Source: JACPLR01 sp041649295 (GTDB lineage: Archaea > Nanobdellota > Nanobdellia > Pacearchaeales > GW2011-AR1). From it: a stretch of DNA of 64,000 bases. The stretch is from assembly GCA_041649295.1 (NCBI GenBank), contig JBAZNI010000001.1:434001-498000 (forward strand), read 5' to 3'. This document shows positions 50,453 through 59,007 of the stretch, one piece after another; within the stretch, counting starts at the first letter, position 1, and the number at the start of each line of letters is the position of its first letter. The position numbers and the translations under genes were made by a program. The notes below the pieces were generated by a model. The model saw only the letters and a program-made list of their open reading frames with translations. It made no database searches and was not told where the DNA came from.

Positions 50453-50850
50453 TCTATCCCCTCCAGTAATTTCCTGCCTTTTTCTGTTAGTCTTCTCCCT
50501 GCTTTTTTGTCTGACTTTTCAACAAGTCCTGCCTGCTCTGCCTGTTGTAAAATTACTCTGATTATTTTTCCAGAACCTTTTTTAAATTTGTCAGGACGGA
50601 CACCCCTATTTTGTTTTCCTCCGTATCTTGTCCTTAATTTATTAACCCCAATTGTATTTTTAATATAAATCTGCCTTAAAATACTTGCAGTTCTTTTGTG
50701 CCAAAAATCTTTGTCAGAGGGGGTTCTCTCTCTTGCAACAGAAGATTTAACAAAAAAACTCCATTCCGGGGCTTTAAATTCTTGAAATTCTTTTAGTGCT
50801 TCTGCTAGTTTGTTATTAAATTCCCTAGGTTGTATTTCATAAACACTCAT
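50449..50850 (-). CDS. rps19e: Small ribosomal subunit protein eS19
   Basis: The 133-aa protein has the eS19 winged-helix fold: MSVYEIQPREFNNKLAEAL, APEWSFFVKSSVARERTPSD, FWHKRTASILRQIYI, VNKLRTRYGGKQNRG and the C-terminal LQQAEQAGLVE...GRRLTEKGRKLL. The ATG at 50850 is preferred; the extension to TTG 50883 adds 11 basic residues not expected in the family. It is the first gene of a five-gene operon. Confidence 0.95.
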   Translation of the reverse strand: MSVYEIQPREFNNKLAEALKEFQEFKAPEWSFFVKSSVARERTPSDKDFWHKRTASILRQIYIKNTIGVNKLRTRYGGKQNRGVRPDKFKKGSGKIIRVILQQAEQAGLVEKSDKKAGRRLTEKGRKLLEGIE

Positions 50851-51071
50851 TTTCTTCTTATGTATAGCCTTGCCTTTCGGCAATAGAACTGTTTAAACAG
50901 TTTAGTTTAAATTAATCGATAAACTATATTTATAAACCTGTTGGTAGGGGTGTTTTAAGAAGAGGTTGATAATATAATTAATAGGTTAATGTTAGAGACA
51001 ACAAGTTATTTTTATGCTGGTTAATTAGTGACGATAAACTTAACAAAGTTTGTTTTGAGCTGGTTTTACTA

Positions 51072-51371
51072 TTATTTATTAGCTACTCTTTTAAATCCTG
51101 TTCTGGTTAAAAGTGCCATTAATTCACACGGAATTTCCCCTGTTGATGGCTGAGTTTCACACACCAATCTGTCTACAACTCTTAATGAGGTTCTATTCAA
51201 AGTTTTTGTTACCCTAATCACTGTTACCACATTTCCATCATATGTAATATACTCTTCTTCTTGAGGATTAAAAGAAAAACGCGAGTATCTTGCCTCTAGT
51301 TCTGATAATAGATCTTCTTTTGGGTTTGGGTTATATGTATCTGTCCTTTCAAATATTCTTGTCTTTTTCAT
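51072..51371 (-). CDS. Hypothetical protein, 99 aa
   Basis: No family is recognised. The start MKKTRIFERTDTYNPNPKED is followed by strands (EYITYDGNVVTVIRVTKTLN). Two Cys are present. It lies 50 nt downstream of the CRM-domain gene on the same strand. The gap 50851-51071 holds no gene. Confidence 0.55.
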   Translation of the reverse strand: MKKTRIFERTDTYNPNPKEDLLSELEARYSRFSFNPQEEEYITYDGNVVTVIRVTKTLNRTSLRVVDRLVCETQPSTGEIPCELMALLTRTGFKRVANK

Positions 51372-51421
51372 TTTAATAAGTAAATATCTCTCTTTTTAAG
51401 AATTTGTATAAAAGAAAATAA

Positions 51422-51667
51422 TTATCTCATGTTTTTGCGCCATTTTTTTATAAAAATAGTAAATCCAAGAATTCTATATGTGTAGTTCTTGCCCAATTCT
51501 TCAACTATTTTTTCAGCTTCTTTTTTTATTTTTTTTCTGTCCCTAACTGAATTTTTTAAAAATACTACTTTAACATTCTGATGATTTTTGAAATGAGTTT
51601 TAAGAGTTTCTATCAAATTAGCTGAAACTCCGTTTTTTCCCACTTGTATTGATGATATAAGCTGCAT
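51422..51667 (-). CDS. CRM-domain RNA-binding protein (YhbY-like)
   Basis: The 81-aa protein is a single CRM domain: IQVGKNGVSANLIETLKTHF, VKVVFLKNSV, a basic helix, and YTYRILGFTIFIKK. The GxxG-like loop is GKNG. Such proteins bind pre-ribosomal particles. It follows the NFACT-R gene by 9 nt, so the two are cotranscribed. Confidence 0.88.
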   Translation of the reverse strand: MQLISSIQVGKNGVSANLIETLKTHFKNHQNVKVVFLKNSVRDRKKIKKEAEKIVEELGKNYTYRILGFTIFIKKWRKNMR

Positions 51668-51676
51668 TTGCCCTCT

Positions 51677-52159
51677 TTAATTGCCTGCTTCTTTTTCTAA
51701 TTTTTCCTTTAACTTTAAGATATCTTGTTTTTTTATAACTATTGATTTATGGTTTCTCACTCCAAATGTTCCCATTTTCATTCCTTTTGTTTTAAATATA
51801 TCTCTGCCGTTAAATCGGTGAATTTCTACATCTCCTTGGTTGTCACGCCAATCATGGCTTTTTAATGCACAAAATGTTGCTGCTTGTTTTATGTCTGTGT
51901 CGTTTGCTTTCCCCTTTATATTTACAAATGGGCTTCCTGGTTTTGCACTATGAAAAACTTCTTCATCTTTTTCAATTTGTCGGATAATCTCTTCGTTTTG
52001 TTCTGCGTTTTTACCGCCAATTACAAGTTTTTTTGAAGATGTAAAAAACCATCTGAATTTTTTGTAGCTATCTTTGGTTTTGCTTTTGTCTCTTGAATCA
52101 AGAACAGCATTTTTTATTTCTTCCTTAGAGATACTTTTCGGAATTTTTTTATTGACCAT
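51677..52159 (-). CDS. Stand-alone NFACT-R domain protein, 160 aa
   Basis: The sequence has the NFACT RNA-binding pattern: YKKFRWFFTSSKKLVIGGKNAEQNEEI, then HSAKPGSPFVNIKG and, near the end, KTKGMKMGTFGVRN. NFACT-R is the nucleic-acid-binding part of Rqc2/RqcH proteins. Here it stands alone, without the NFACT-N and coiled-coil parts. A role in ribosome quality control is inferred from the family and its CRM neighbour. Confidence 0.88.
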   Translation of the reverse strand: MVNKKIPKSISKEEIKNAVLDSRDKSKTKDSYKKFRWFFTSSKKLVIGGKNAEQNEEIIRQIEKDEEVFHSAKPGSPFVNIKGKANDTDIKQAATFCALKSHDWRDNQGDVEIHRFNGRDIFKTKGMKMGTFGVRNHKSIVIKKQDILKLKEKLEKEAGN

Positions 52160-52275
52160 TCCCTACCATAAATTTATGGGCTTATAAAGATTGCGATGTT
52201 TGTCATTATGTATTATTGAAAAGACATAGTCCTACAATACAAATGTTTATTAACCCACTTTAGATAAGGTTTTTT

Positions 52276-53091
52276 ATGGCAAAAAACAATACAGCGCTTG
52301 GCGTTATTATTTTTATGATTATTGTTCTGCTAATTATTGCAGCAGTATTGTGGATTCCTTTAGTTAATTCTGATTCAGATGAAGAAAGTACAGGAGAACC
52401 AATTATGTTAAACTATGAATCTGAAGAAGCAGTTGCTCCTTTAAGAGGGCTTGTTTTATATTTGCCTTTTGATGGAAATGCAGATGATGATTCTGTTTTT
52501 GAAAATCATGCAAAAGAAAATAAAGCAGAATTTATCTCTGACAGCGTTTCTGGAACTGCACTTGAAGTTGAAGCAGATAACAAGGAGTATGTTGCTTTTG
52601 GAAATACTTTAAATCTAGGTAATGGCGATTTTACAATTTCACTATGGTTAAAAGATTTTGACAGCAGCCAAAACCATTTTGTTATTTCAAAAGGGGATGG
52701 TTATGCAACTAAAGGATATGATATACGTGGAAATGATAATAGTATTTCAATTAGGATCAGTGACGGAAAAAATAAAGAAGTCCTTTCTGTTTCTAATGTT
52801 GAAGCAGGAATTAAAAGAGGAAAGTGGAATCATTTGGTTTGGACAGTTGATAAGGACGAAGAAATAAAATTGTATGTTAACGGAATGCTTGTTGAATCTA
52901 AAAATATAAAGTCTGTTGGAAATTTAGACAGTGGCAATTCATTTATGATTGGATGTTTGAATTGGAATTCAGAAGAAAGTGAAAATTCTTGCGACAACCC
53001 TTTTGGAACAGATATGAAACTTGATGAGTTAAGAATCTATAAAAGAGTTTTGACAAATGATGAAGTTAAAGATTTGTATTTAGTAAGATAA
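52276..53091 (+). CDS. Anchored LamG-like lectin-fold protein, 271 aa
   Basis: A TM anchor (8-28) and an acidic linker precede a LamG/concanavalin-like domain: GLVLYLPFDGNADDDS, FGNTLNLGNGDFTISLWLKD, KWNHLVWTVDKDEEIKLYVNG and MKLDELRIYKRVLTNDEVKDLY. It should sit on the cell surface and bind glycan or another cell. Two Cys in the last third may form a disulfide. Confidence 0.88.
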   Translation: MAKNNTALGVIIFMIIVLLIIAAVLWIPLVNSDSDEESTGEPIMLNYESEEAVAPLRGLVLYLPFDGNADDDSVFENHAKENKAEFISDSVSGTALEVEADNKEYVAFGNTLNLGNGDFTISLWLKDFDSSQNHFVISKGDGYATKGYDIRGNDNSISIRISDGKNKEVLSVSNVEAGIKRGKWNHLVWTVDKDEEIKLYVNGMLVESKNIKSVGNLDSGNSFMIGCLNWNSEESENSCDNPFGTDMKLDELRIYKRVLTNDEVKDLYLVR

Positions 53092-53211
53092 ATCTGGGTT
53101 AATAGTCTATATCTTTCCCTAACTTTATGTGAGTTGAGCGGTTACTTCTTTTTTATTTTATAATTATTAAAGAAAAGAAAACAGAAGAACGAATTTTTTA
53201 TATATCAACAA

Positions 53212-53286
53212 GAGCGATCCGAGTAAGTTGACGAGAGCAAAAGGAGATAATATAGCGAGTCAGCTTAGGAGCATAAAGCGAGCGAT
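53212..53286. repeat. Dispersed repeat, copy B (about 75 bp)
   Basis: This matches 41229-41302, beginning GAGCGATCCGAGTAAGTTGA. It ends 6 nt past the rbcL stop, so it lies in the 3' untranslated part of the rbcL message or just beyond it. The gap 53092-53292 has no gene. Confidence 0.7.
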
Positions 53287-53292
53287 TATAGT

Positions 53293-54549
53293 TCAGCTCC
53301 ACTTTTCTAGTGCTTTTCTTAGTTCTTCGTGATTTTTAGCATAAGTTCTTAGGGAGATGTTTTGCATTACTGCATCTATTGCCTGGCGTGCTGCAATTGC
53401 TCCTGCTTTTGTTCCATCTGGGTGTCCGTGAATTCCTCCACCTGCTTGGATTACTAAGTCCTTTCCTAAGTTTCTTACTAAGAATGGTATATGTCCTGGA
53501 TGCAAACCTCCTGATGAAACAGGGAGAACAGAATTAATATTACTCCAGTTTTGTTTTAACCTTTTGTTAGTTGATTTTATATCTTTGCCTTTAATTTCTT
53601 CTGCAAGGCTTTTTATTTCTTTTATATCCCCATCCAATTTTCCAATTCCTGTTCCAATATGCAACTGGTCAACTCCGGCCAATCTTGCAAAATCTGCAAT
53701 TGCCATCATAGATATGCCTTGAGTTTTATTTCTTGTAAATGCGGCATGCATTGCCCTATGAGCGTGAATTGCCATTTTAAATTTGCACTCTCTAATTGTT
53801 TGCACAGCACTCCAGCCAGAAGTTAATATATCTATCATTATATACTTGCTTCCTTGTGCTTCTGCAAGTTGCGCTCTTTTAATCATTTCTCTTGTTTCTG
53901 CTGTTATGTTTACAAGATAAGCTTTTTTCTCACCTGTTTCACTTTCAGCTTTATCAGCCATTTGTAATGTTTTTGATAGTCTTTTTTCAAATTTGTTAAA
54001 TCTCTGAGATGATAAATTCTCGTCATCTTTTACAATGTCACATCCTCCTATCCAGGATTCATAAGCACTTTTACTATGGTGTTCTGTATTAAGCCCTAGT
54101 TTTGGCTTTATAATTGTCCCGATTAAAGGGCGCTTTTGTACATCCATCATTTCTCTAATACCTTTGATTCCATATTTTGGCCCTTTATGGTGTTTTAGTA
54201 TTGAATTAGGAAAAGAAACATCTTCTAGCCTTATTGATTTTACTGTCTTCATTCCAAATATATTTCCGGCTATTGATGAAAGGATATTTGGAATATTTTC
54301 AGGTTCAAACAATCCTGACGGATAAGCTACCTTAATATAATCTTTTTTTATTTCAAAAACTCTTGCTCTTAATTTTTTTACATAGTCCTGCTCCTTGACC
54401 TCTGTCCATGTTCCGACACTTGATTCTAAGGCAACTGTGTTTGCTGCTTCTTCCATAGACATTTTATTTGGAGTTATTCTAAATAAGCAAACTATATCAT
54501 CTTTTGGATGATACTTCAAATCTACGAATTTCAACTCTTTTTTCACCAT
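53293..54549 (-). CDS. rbcL: Form III ribulose-bisphosphate carboxylase large subunit
   Basis: In archaea this 418-aa enzyme fixes CO2 onto RuBP made from AMP, feeding 3-phosphoglycerate to glycolysis. Active-site parts are present: GTIIKPKLGL, GGCDIVKDDENL with the carbamylated Lys at about 174, HAHRAMHAAF, GTGIGKLDG and SSGGLHPGH. The start VDLKYHPKDDIVCLFRI fits form III and no small subunit gene is seen. AMP phosphorylase and R15P isomerase are not in the window. It is last in an operon with cysS. Confidence 0.95.
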   Translation of the reverse strand: MVKKELKFVDLKYHPKDDIVCLFRITPNKMSMEEAANTVALESSVGTWTEVKEQDYVKKLRARVFEIKKDYIKVAYPSGLFEPENIPNILSSIAGNIFGMKTVKSIRLEDVSFPNSILKHHKGPKYGIKGIREMMDVQKRPLIGTIIKPKLGLNTEHHSKSAYESWIGGCDIVKDDENLSSQRFNKFEKRLSKTLQMADKAESETGEKKAYLVNITAETREMIKRAQLAEAQGSKYIMIDILTSGWSAVQTIRECKFKMAIHAHRAMHAAFTRNKTQGISMMAIADFARLAGVDQLHIGTGIGKLDGDIKEIKSLAEEIKGKDIKSTNKRLKQNWSNINSVLPVSSGGLHPGHIPFLVRNLGKDLVIQAGGGIHGHPDGTKAGAIAARQAIDAVMQNISLRTYAKNHEELRKALEKWS

Positions 54550-54555
54550 CTTTTA

Positions 54556-54822
54556 TTAATGATTTTTAATACAATTTGTTTTTATATCATTTATTTGCTT
54601 GACTGTTTCGTCTTTGAATCTTTTTAATGTTTCTACTTCAATTACCACTGTTTCAAGTTTATGCATTGCCCATCCAGCAAGATAAACAATACCAAAATAA
54701 GGGGCATATTCAATTAAATCAGGGGTATTAATAATTCCAAATACCTTTAATATTAACCATAATAGAATTCCAGCAAGAACTATCCATGCAATAACATCCC
54801 ATATGTTAAATTTCTTCTTCAT
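54556..54822 (-). CDS. Small membrane protein, 88 aa, upstream of rbcL
   Basis: Two TM helices (about 8-28 and 36-55) are followed by a charged helix (HKLETVVIEVETLKRFKDETVKQINDI) likely to be a coiled coil. The ATG at 54822 overlaps the stop of the 28-aa peptide by ATGA and is preferred to the upstream frame from 54876. It ends 6 nt before rbcL. Confidence 0.65.
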   Translation of the reverse strand: MKKKFNIWDVIAWIVLAGILLWLILKVFGIINTPDLIEYAPYFGIVYLAGWAMHKLETVVIEVETLKRFKDETVKQINDIKTNCIKNH

Positions 54823-54905
54823 TTTATTATTAACCATATTATAAGTGCTATGGCTATCATTAACATAACTATCCATAAAATCCAGTTTAATATTTCTTTC
54901 ACCAT
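54819..54905 (-). CDS. Single-helix membrane peptide, 28 aa, in the cysS-rbcL operon
   Basis: The peptide starts MVKEILNWILWIVMLMIA and is hydrophobic to a final Lys. It begins 4 nt after the cysS stop, with GAAGTGAAAAG upstream, and shares ATGA with the 88-aa gene. The overlap at one end and tight spacing at the other support real translation. Confidence 0.6.
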   Translation of the reverse strand: MVKEILNWILWIVMLMIAIALIIWLIIK

Positions 54906-54909
54906 CTTT

Positions 54910-56244
54910 TCACTTCTTCTTTATCTCCGGCCCTTTATCAGTGTCATTAACAACATAACCTAATTTATTAATCTTATCTCTTAGTTCGTCTGCTTTTTTC
55001 CAGTTCTTTGTTTTTCTTGCTGTTTCTCTTTGGCTTACTAAGTCCTGAACATTTCCTGGAATTATTAAAACATCTTTTTTCAGCAAGTCTAATCCTAATA
55101 CTTTATCAAATTCTTTTATAGTAGATTTTTTGCTTTCTGATTTTGTGTCTCTTACTAATTCCCACAGAACTTGAAGTGCTTTTGGTATGTTCAAGTCATC
55201 TTCCAAAGCTTTTTTAAATTCATCGATGTATTTTTCATCTGCTTTTTTATTATCATTTATATTTTCACAAATATTTTTTAATCTTTGATATGCATTTTTT
55301 GCTGCTTCAAGATTTTCTATTGAAAATAATAATGGAGAACGATAGTGAGTTGTCAAGCACATATAACGATATTCTAAAGGAGAAAATCCTTTTTGTTTTA
55401 AGTCTTTTAGATAATAAACATTTCCAAGAGATTTTGACATCTTGCCTTCTTTCATTGTTAAAAATCCGCCATGAACCCAGTAGTTTACGAATTTTTTTCC
55501 TGTTGCAGCTTCACTTTGCGCAATTTCATTTGTATGGTGCGGGAATATTAAGTCACTTGCACCTGTGTGAATGTCCAAGGTATTTCCTAATATTTTCATA
55601 GACATTGCAGAACATTCAATATGCCAGCCAGGACGCCCTTTGCCTATTTCAGTTTCCCAGTAAACATCTCCATCTTCTTCTGTCCAGAATTTCCATAAAG
55701 CAAAATCTCTTAAATTTTCCTTGTCATATTCATCAGAGTTAATTCTTTCTTTTGTTTTTCTTGATTTGTCAAGATTTGCCAGTTTGCCATAATCTTTAAA
55801 TTTATCAATTGAAAAATAAATTCCATCTGTTGTTTTATATGCATATCCTTTTTTAATTAGCTGTTTAATTAACTTAACCATTTCATCAATAGATTCTGTT
55901 GCCCTAAGTATATGTGTTGGTTTCAGGATATTCATTTCTTGCAAATCTTCAAAAAATATTTTTTCATATTTTGTTGTGAAGTCTTTTAAATCCATACCCT
56001 CTTTGATGCTGTTTTTTATTGTTTTATCATCTACATCAGTTATATTCATTACATGAGTTACTTTATATCCTAAAAAAGTCAGACTTCTTTTTAACAAGTC
56101 ATTGAAAACATAAGTTCGCAGGTTTCCTATGTGGGCATAATTATATACTGTTGGTCCGCAGCTATACATCCCTACTTTTCCTGCATTAATTGGTTTAAAC
56201 TCCTGGGTTTTTCTTGCTAGTGTATTATAAATTTTCAGAGCCAT
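54910..56244 (-). CDS. cysS: Cysteinyl-tRNA synthetase
   Basis: The 444-aa class I enzyme has MYSCGPTVYNYAHIGNLRTY with the zinc Cys and HIGN, NITDVDDKTI, GWHIECSAMS with the zinc Cys/His, and FPHHTNEIAQSEAA. The KMSKS loop is in KEGKMSKSLGN. The DALR-type anticodon region closes the protein. Length is normal. It is the first gene of the operon to rbcL. Confidence 0.96.
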   Translation of the reverse strand: MALKIYNTLARKTQEFKPINAGKVGMYSCGPTVYNYAHIGNLRTYVFNDLLKRSLTFLGYKVTHVMNITDVDDKTIKNSIKEGMDLKDFTTKYEKIFFEDLQEMNILKPTHILRATESIDEMVKLIKQLIKKGYAYKTTDGIYFSIDKFKDYGKLANLDKSRKTKERINSDEYDKENLRDFALWKFWTEEDGDVYWETEIGKGRPGWHIECSAMSMKILGNTLDIHTGASDLIFPHHTNEIAQSEAATGKKFVNYWVHGGFLTMKEGKMSKSLGNVYYLKDLKQKGFSPLEYRYMCLTTHYRSPLLFSIENLEAAKNAYQRLKNICENINDNKKADEKYIDEFKKALEDDLNIPKALQVLWELVRDTKSESKKSTIKEFDKVLGLDLLKKDVLIIPGNVQDLVSQRETARKTKNWKKADELRDKINKLGYVVNDTDKGPEIKKK

Positions 56245-56382
56245 ATTTTTTCTAAGCAGAAAGGGTTTATTAAATTATTGACTTTAGTGTTAAAATGCTA
56301 TAGCTTATTCTGGCGCAAAGCACTCAAAAACAAAATCTTTAAATAGATGCACATATTACAAATATTGCACAGAATACACAAA

Positions 56383-56604
56383 ATGGCAAATATAACACTA
56401 TCTATTCCAGATGATTTAAAAAAACAAATGGAGAGATTTCAAGAAATAAACTGGAGCGAGGTAGCCAGAGCTGCAATAAAAAATAAACTTATTCAGGTTA
56501 GCATTGTAAAGGAAATTGCATCAAAATCAAAACTAACAGAAAAAGACGCTTTAGAGCTTGGAAGAAAGATAAATAAAGCAATGCATGAACGATATAAAGA
56601 CTAA
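56383..56604 (+). CDS. RHH-type antitoxin (VapB-like), 73 aa
   Basis: The start MANITLSIPDDLKKQMERF, then INWSEVARAAIKNKL, is a ribbon-helix-helix as in many archaeal VapB proteins. The C-terminal part (LTEKDALELGRKINKAMHERY) would bind the PIN partner. The ATG at 56383 is preferred over the longer frame from 56347, which adds no family features. The PIN gene starts 1 nt after its stop. Confidence 0.85.
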   Translation: MANITLSIPDDLKKQMERFQEINWSEVARAAIKNKLIQVSIVKEIASKSKLTEKDALELGRKINKAMHERYKD

Positions 56605-56605
56605 A

Positions 56606-57013
56606 ATGGATTTTGTTGTAGATGCAAATATTTTAATTTCTGCTCTTATTTCAATTGAAGGTAAGACCTGTGATCTGCTTTTTGATGATAAATTAAAATT
56701 ATATTCTCCAGAGTTTTTAATTACTGAAATTGAGAAGCATAAAGATGAAATATTGGGCAAGGCAGATATTTCAGAATCTGAATTAAACTTATTTCTTTTA
56801 TTAGTCTTTAGCAGAATAAATCTTATTCCTTATGATGAGTTTAAAGAATGTGCAGAAGAAGCTAGACGAATTTCTCCCGATATTAATGATACTGAATATT
56901 TTGCTTTAGCTCTTAAATTTAATTGCCCGATTTGGAGCAACGATAAAAAGCTAAAAGAGCAGAATAAAATTATTGCTTATTCTACACAAGAAGTAATTAA
57001 TTTACTTTCTTAA
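56606..57013 (+). CDS. PIN-domain toxin (VapC-like), 135 aa
   Basis: The PIN acidic residues are in MDFVVDANILISAL, TEIEKHKDEI, SPDINDTEYFALAL and WSNDKKL. It is predicted to be a ribonuclease neutralised by the RHH protein upstream. Its end overlaps the convergent methyltransferase gene by 12 nt. Confidence 0.88.
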   Translation: MDFVVDANILISALISIEGKTCDLLFDDKLKLYSPEFLITEIEKHKDEILGKADISESELNLFLLLVFSRINLIPYDEFKECAEEARRISPDINDTEYFALALKFNCPIWSNDKKLKEQNKIIAYSTQEVINLLS

Positions 57014-57649
57014 TTTACAAATATATCCTATTCCTGCCTTCTTAATTTTTTCAATGCTCAATCCAACTTTTTTAAATATTACTGATAATTGTTTTTTGGA
57101 AAATTGTTCAGAAATTCCATCTTTTCCAAAGTCATCAAAAATAACTTTTCCATTTTCTTTGATTTCTTTAATTTCTGCTCTTATTTTTCTATAAGCTTTT
57201 AACCTCTCTGAAAGGGCATCTTCGGAATATACACTAATTACAATTTTACCCTCTTCTTTTAACACTCTTTTCATTTCTTCTAGTATTTTATACTTTTCCT
57301 CGCTAAAATTTGCAAAAGTTCCAATACAAGTAACATAATCAAAAGTTTTGTCAACAAATGGCAAATTTGCTCCTTCAGCTAAAATTATTTTTACAGAAGG
57401 ACATTTTTTAAAATTGTTTTTTGCATGTTCAATAGCAGTTTCATCGTGGTCAATACCAGTTATATCTTTTGTTATGTTTAGCATATCTTTTATACTTCTT
57501 CCATTTCCACAGCCTACTTCAAGAATCTTTGAATTTTTATTTATGTGTTTTATAAAAAATTTTTTTTCTTCTTCAAACCATTTCTTGTAAGCTTCTGGCT
57601 GGTTTGCTAATATCTCTTCCCATCCAACAATATTCTTTTTACCTCCCAT
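57002..57649 (-). CDS. Class I SAM-dependent methyltransferase, 215 aa
   Basis: The Rossmann core has ILEVGCGNGRSIKD for SAM, ITGIDHDETAIEHA, and FDYVTCIGTFANFSEE. The substrate is not evident. Four nt separate its start from the map stop, so it is probably the last gene of the operon that runs down from 60695. Confidence 0.88.
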   Translation of the reverse strand: MGGKKNIVGWEEILANQPEAYKKWFEEEKKFFIKHINKNSKILEVGCGNGRSIKDMLNITKDITGIDHDETAIEHAKNNFKKCPSVKIILAEGANLPFVDKTFDYVTCIGTFANFSEEKYKILEEMKRVLKEEGKIVISVYSEDALSERLKAYRKIRAEIKEIKENGKVIFDDFGKDGISEQFSKKQLSVIFKKVGLSIEKIKKAGIGYICKLRK

Positions 57650-57653
57650 ATTA

Positions 57654-58541
57654 TTACCCTGTCGTCACTTCAACTTTACCTTTGCTAACTATAAGTGTGT
57701 GCTCTGCTTGAGCAACAGGCATTTTTGATTTTTCTATTAATTGTGGGAAATTATAAATAACCCCTTCTTTTTCTAAAATGGATAACTCAATTAATGTTCG
57801 CACCCCGAATTTTTTAACCAGCCAGCGCGAACAAAAAGGAAGAGTTTTATATTCCTTAATAATAAATGCCAAAATTTCCCTTGTTTTTGCATCTCTTACA
57901 TTTTTTATATTTGTTAACTTGTAAATCCCTGATGGTCTGCCTTCATAAACTTCGCCCATGCCTGCAGTTACAAATGGCTCAATTGCATAGCTTCCATCTT
58001 CTAATATTTTTGGGTTTCCGTTGTCATAATTTGGAATTGTGACTCCTGAGTGCAAATCATACTGTGAGATTTCATGCCCTGATAAATTCTTAATTGGAGA
58101 AAATCCTGCTTTTTCTGCCTGCCCCTGAATTGATTTTCCTATTTCTCTAAGTGTTTTTCCTGCTTTAACAGAGTCAATAGCAGAATTCAAACAATTTTCT
58201 GCAGTTTTTATTAAATCTTTATTTTCAGGATTGTTTTCTAAATCTAAACTAAAAGCAGAGTCAGCTGTGAAACCATCAATATGAACTCCAATATCAACTT
58301 TTAACAACCCCTCTGCTTTCGTTTCATCATTATAACTTGGAGTGTAATGTGCAGCTATTTCATTTATACATAAATTTGTTGGAAATGCTGGTTTACCTCC
58401 TAATTCTTCTATTTTTTTCTCTATTTTTTCAGCTATATCCAGCAACTTTATATCTTTTTTAATAAATGTTTTAGAATATTTTCTTGTTTCAGCTAGGATT
58501 TTTCCTGCTTTTCTTAAACTTTCTAAGTCTTGCTTTTTCAT
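57654..58541 (-). CDS. map: Methionine aminopeptidase, type II
   Basis: The 295-aa metalloprotease removes the first Met. The start is MKKQDLESLRKAGKILAET. Metal ligands occur in VDIGVHIDGFTADSAFS (two Asp), GHEISQYDLHSG (His), YAIEPFV (Glu) and AQAEHTLIV (Glu). The type II insert lies in the second half. The ATG at 58541 follows the previous stop by 1 nt; a longer frame to 58574 would overlap that gene. Confidence 0.95.
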   Translation of the reverse strand: MKKQDLESLRKAGKILAETRKYSKTFIKKDIKLLDIAEKIEKKIEELGGKPAFPTNLCINEIAAHYTPSYNDETKAEGLLKVDIGVHIDGFTADSAFSLDLENNPENKDLIKTAENCLNSAIDSVKAGKTLREIGKSIQGQAEKAGFSPIKNLSGHEISQYDLHSGVTIPNYDNGNPKILEDGSYAIEPFVTAGMGEVYEGRPSGIYKLTNIKNVRDAKTREILAFIIKEYKTLPFCSRWLVKKFGVRTLIELSILEKEGVIYNFPQLIEKSKMPVAQAEHTLIVSKGKVEVTTG

Positions 58542-58542
58542 T

Positions 58543-59007
58543 TTAGCCTTTAACCCTTCTTTCTTTAGGAACATAATTTTTTATAAATGTTTTTCCATTT
58601 TGCCCCATGCCTAAGAAGTCACCTTTATTCTTTACAACAAGATAACTTGAGCTTAAATTAACATTTTTTTCAACATTTTCTCCTTTTAGCCATGGTTTAA
58701 TCTGTTCTTCATTTATTTCAACTATGTTTTTATTAATTTGCTCTTTTATCAATGGCAGATTTAGCATATCAAAATTTAACCTCACATTCACATTGTCTTT
58801 TTTGCAGATTTTGCTTCCTATAAATTCTATTCTTACTGATTTTGAAAGTTCCTTTATTTCATCTTTGCTCAGTTCTCCTGAGTAAATCCTATATTTATCC
58901 TTGCCTGTTTCAATTATTAAAAATGGGATGTTGTCTATTCCATACTGCTCTTCTATTTCGCTAATCAGCTTTTTCTTTTTTGTGTTATCTAAAAATTCAG
59001 CGTTCAT
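58543..59007 (-). CDS. PUA-domain protein, Tma20/MCT-1-like, 154 aa
   Basis: The N-terminal half (KKKLISEIEEQYGI, FLIIETGKDKYRIYSGELSKDEI) and the C-terminal PUA domain (IKPWLKGENVEKN, SSYLVVKNKGDFLGMGQ, FIKNYVPKERRV) follow the MCT-1/Tma20 layout. The eukaryotic relatives act in tRNA/40S recycling. It overlaps the NYN gene by 4 nt and precedes map by 1 nt. Confidence 0.8.
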   Translation of the reverse strand: MNAEFLDNTKKKKLISEIEEQYGIDNIPFLIIETGKDKYRIYSGELSKDEIKELSKSVRIEFIGSKICKKDNVNVRLNFDMLNLPLIKEQINKNIVEINEEQIKPWLKGENVEKNVNLSSSYLVVKNKGDFLGMGQNGKTFIKNYVPKERRVKG

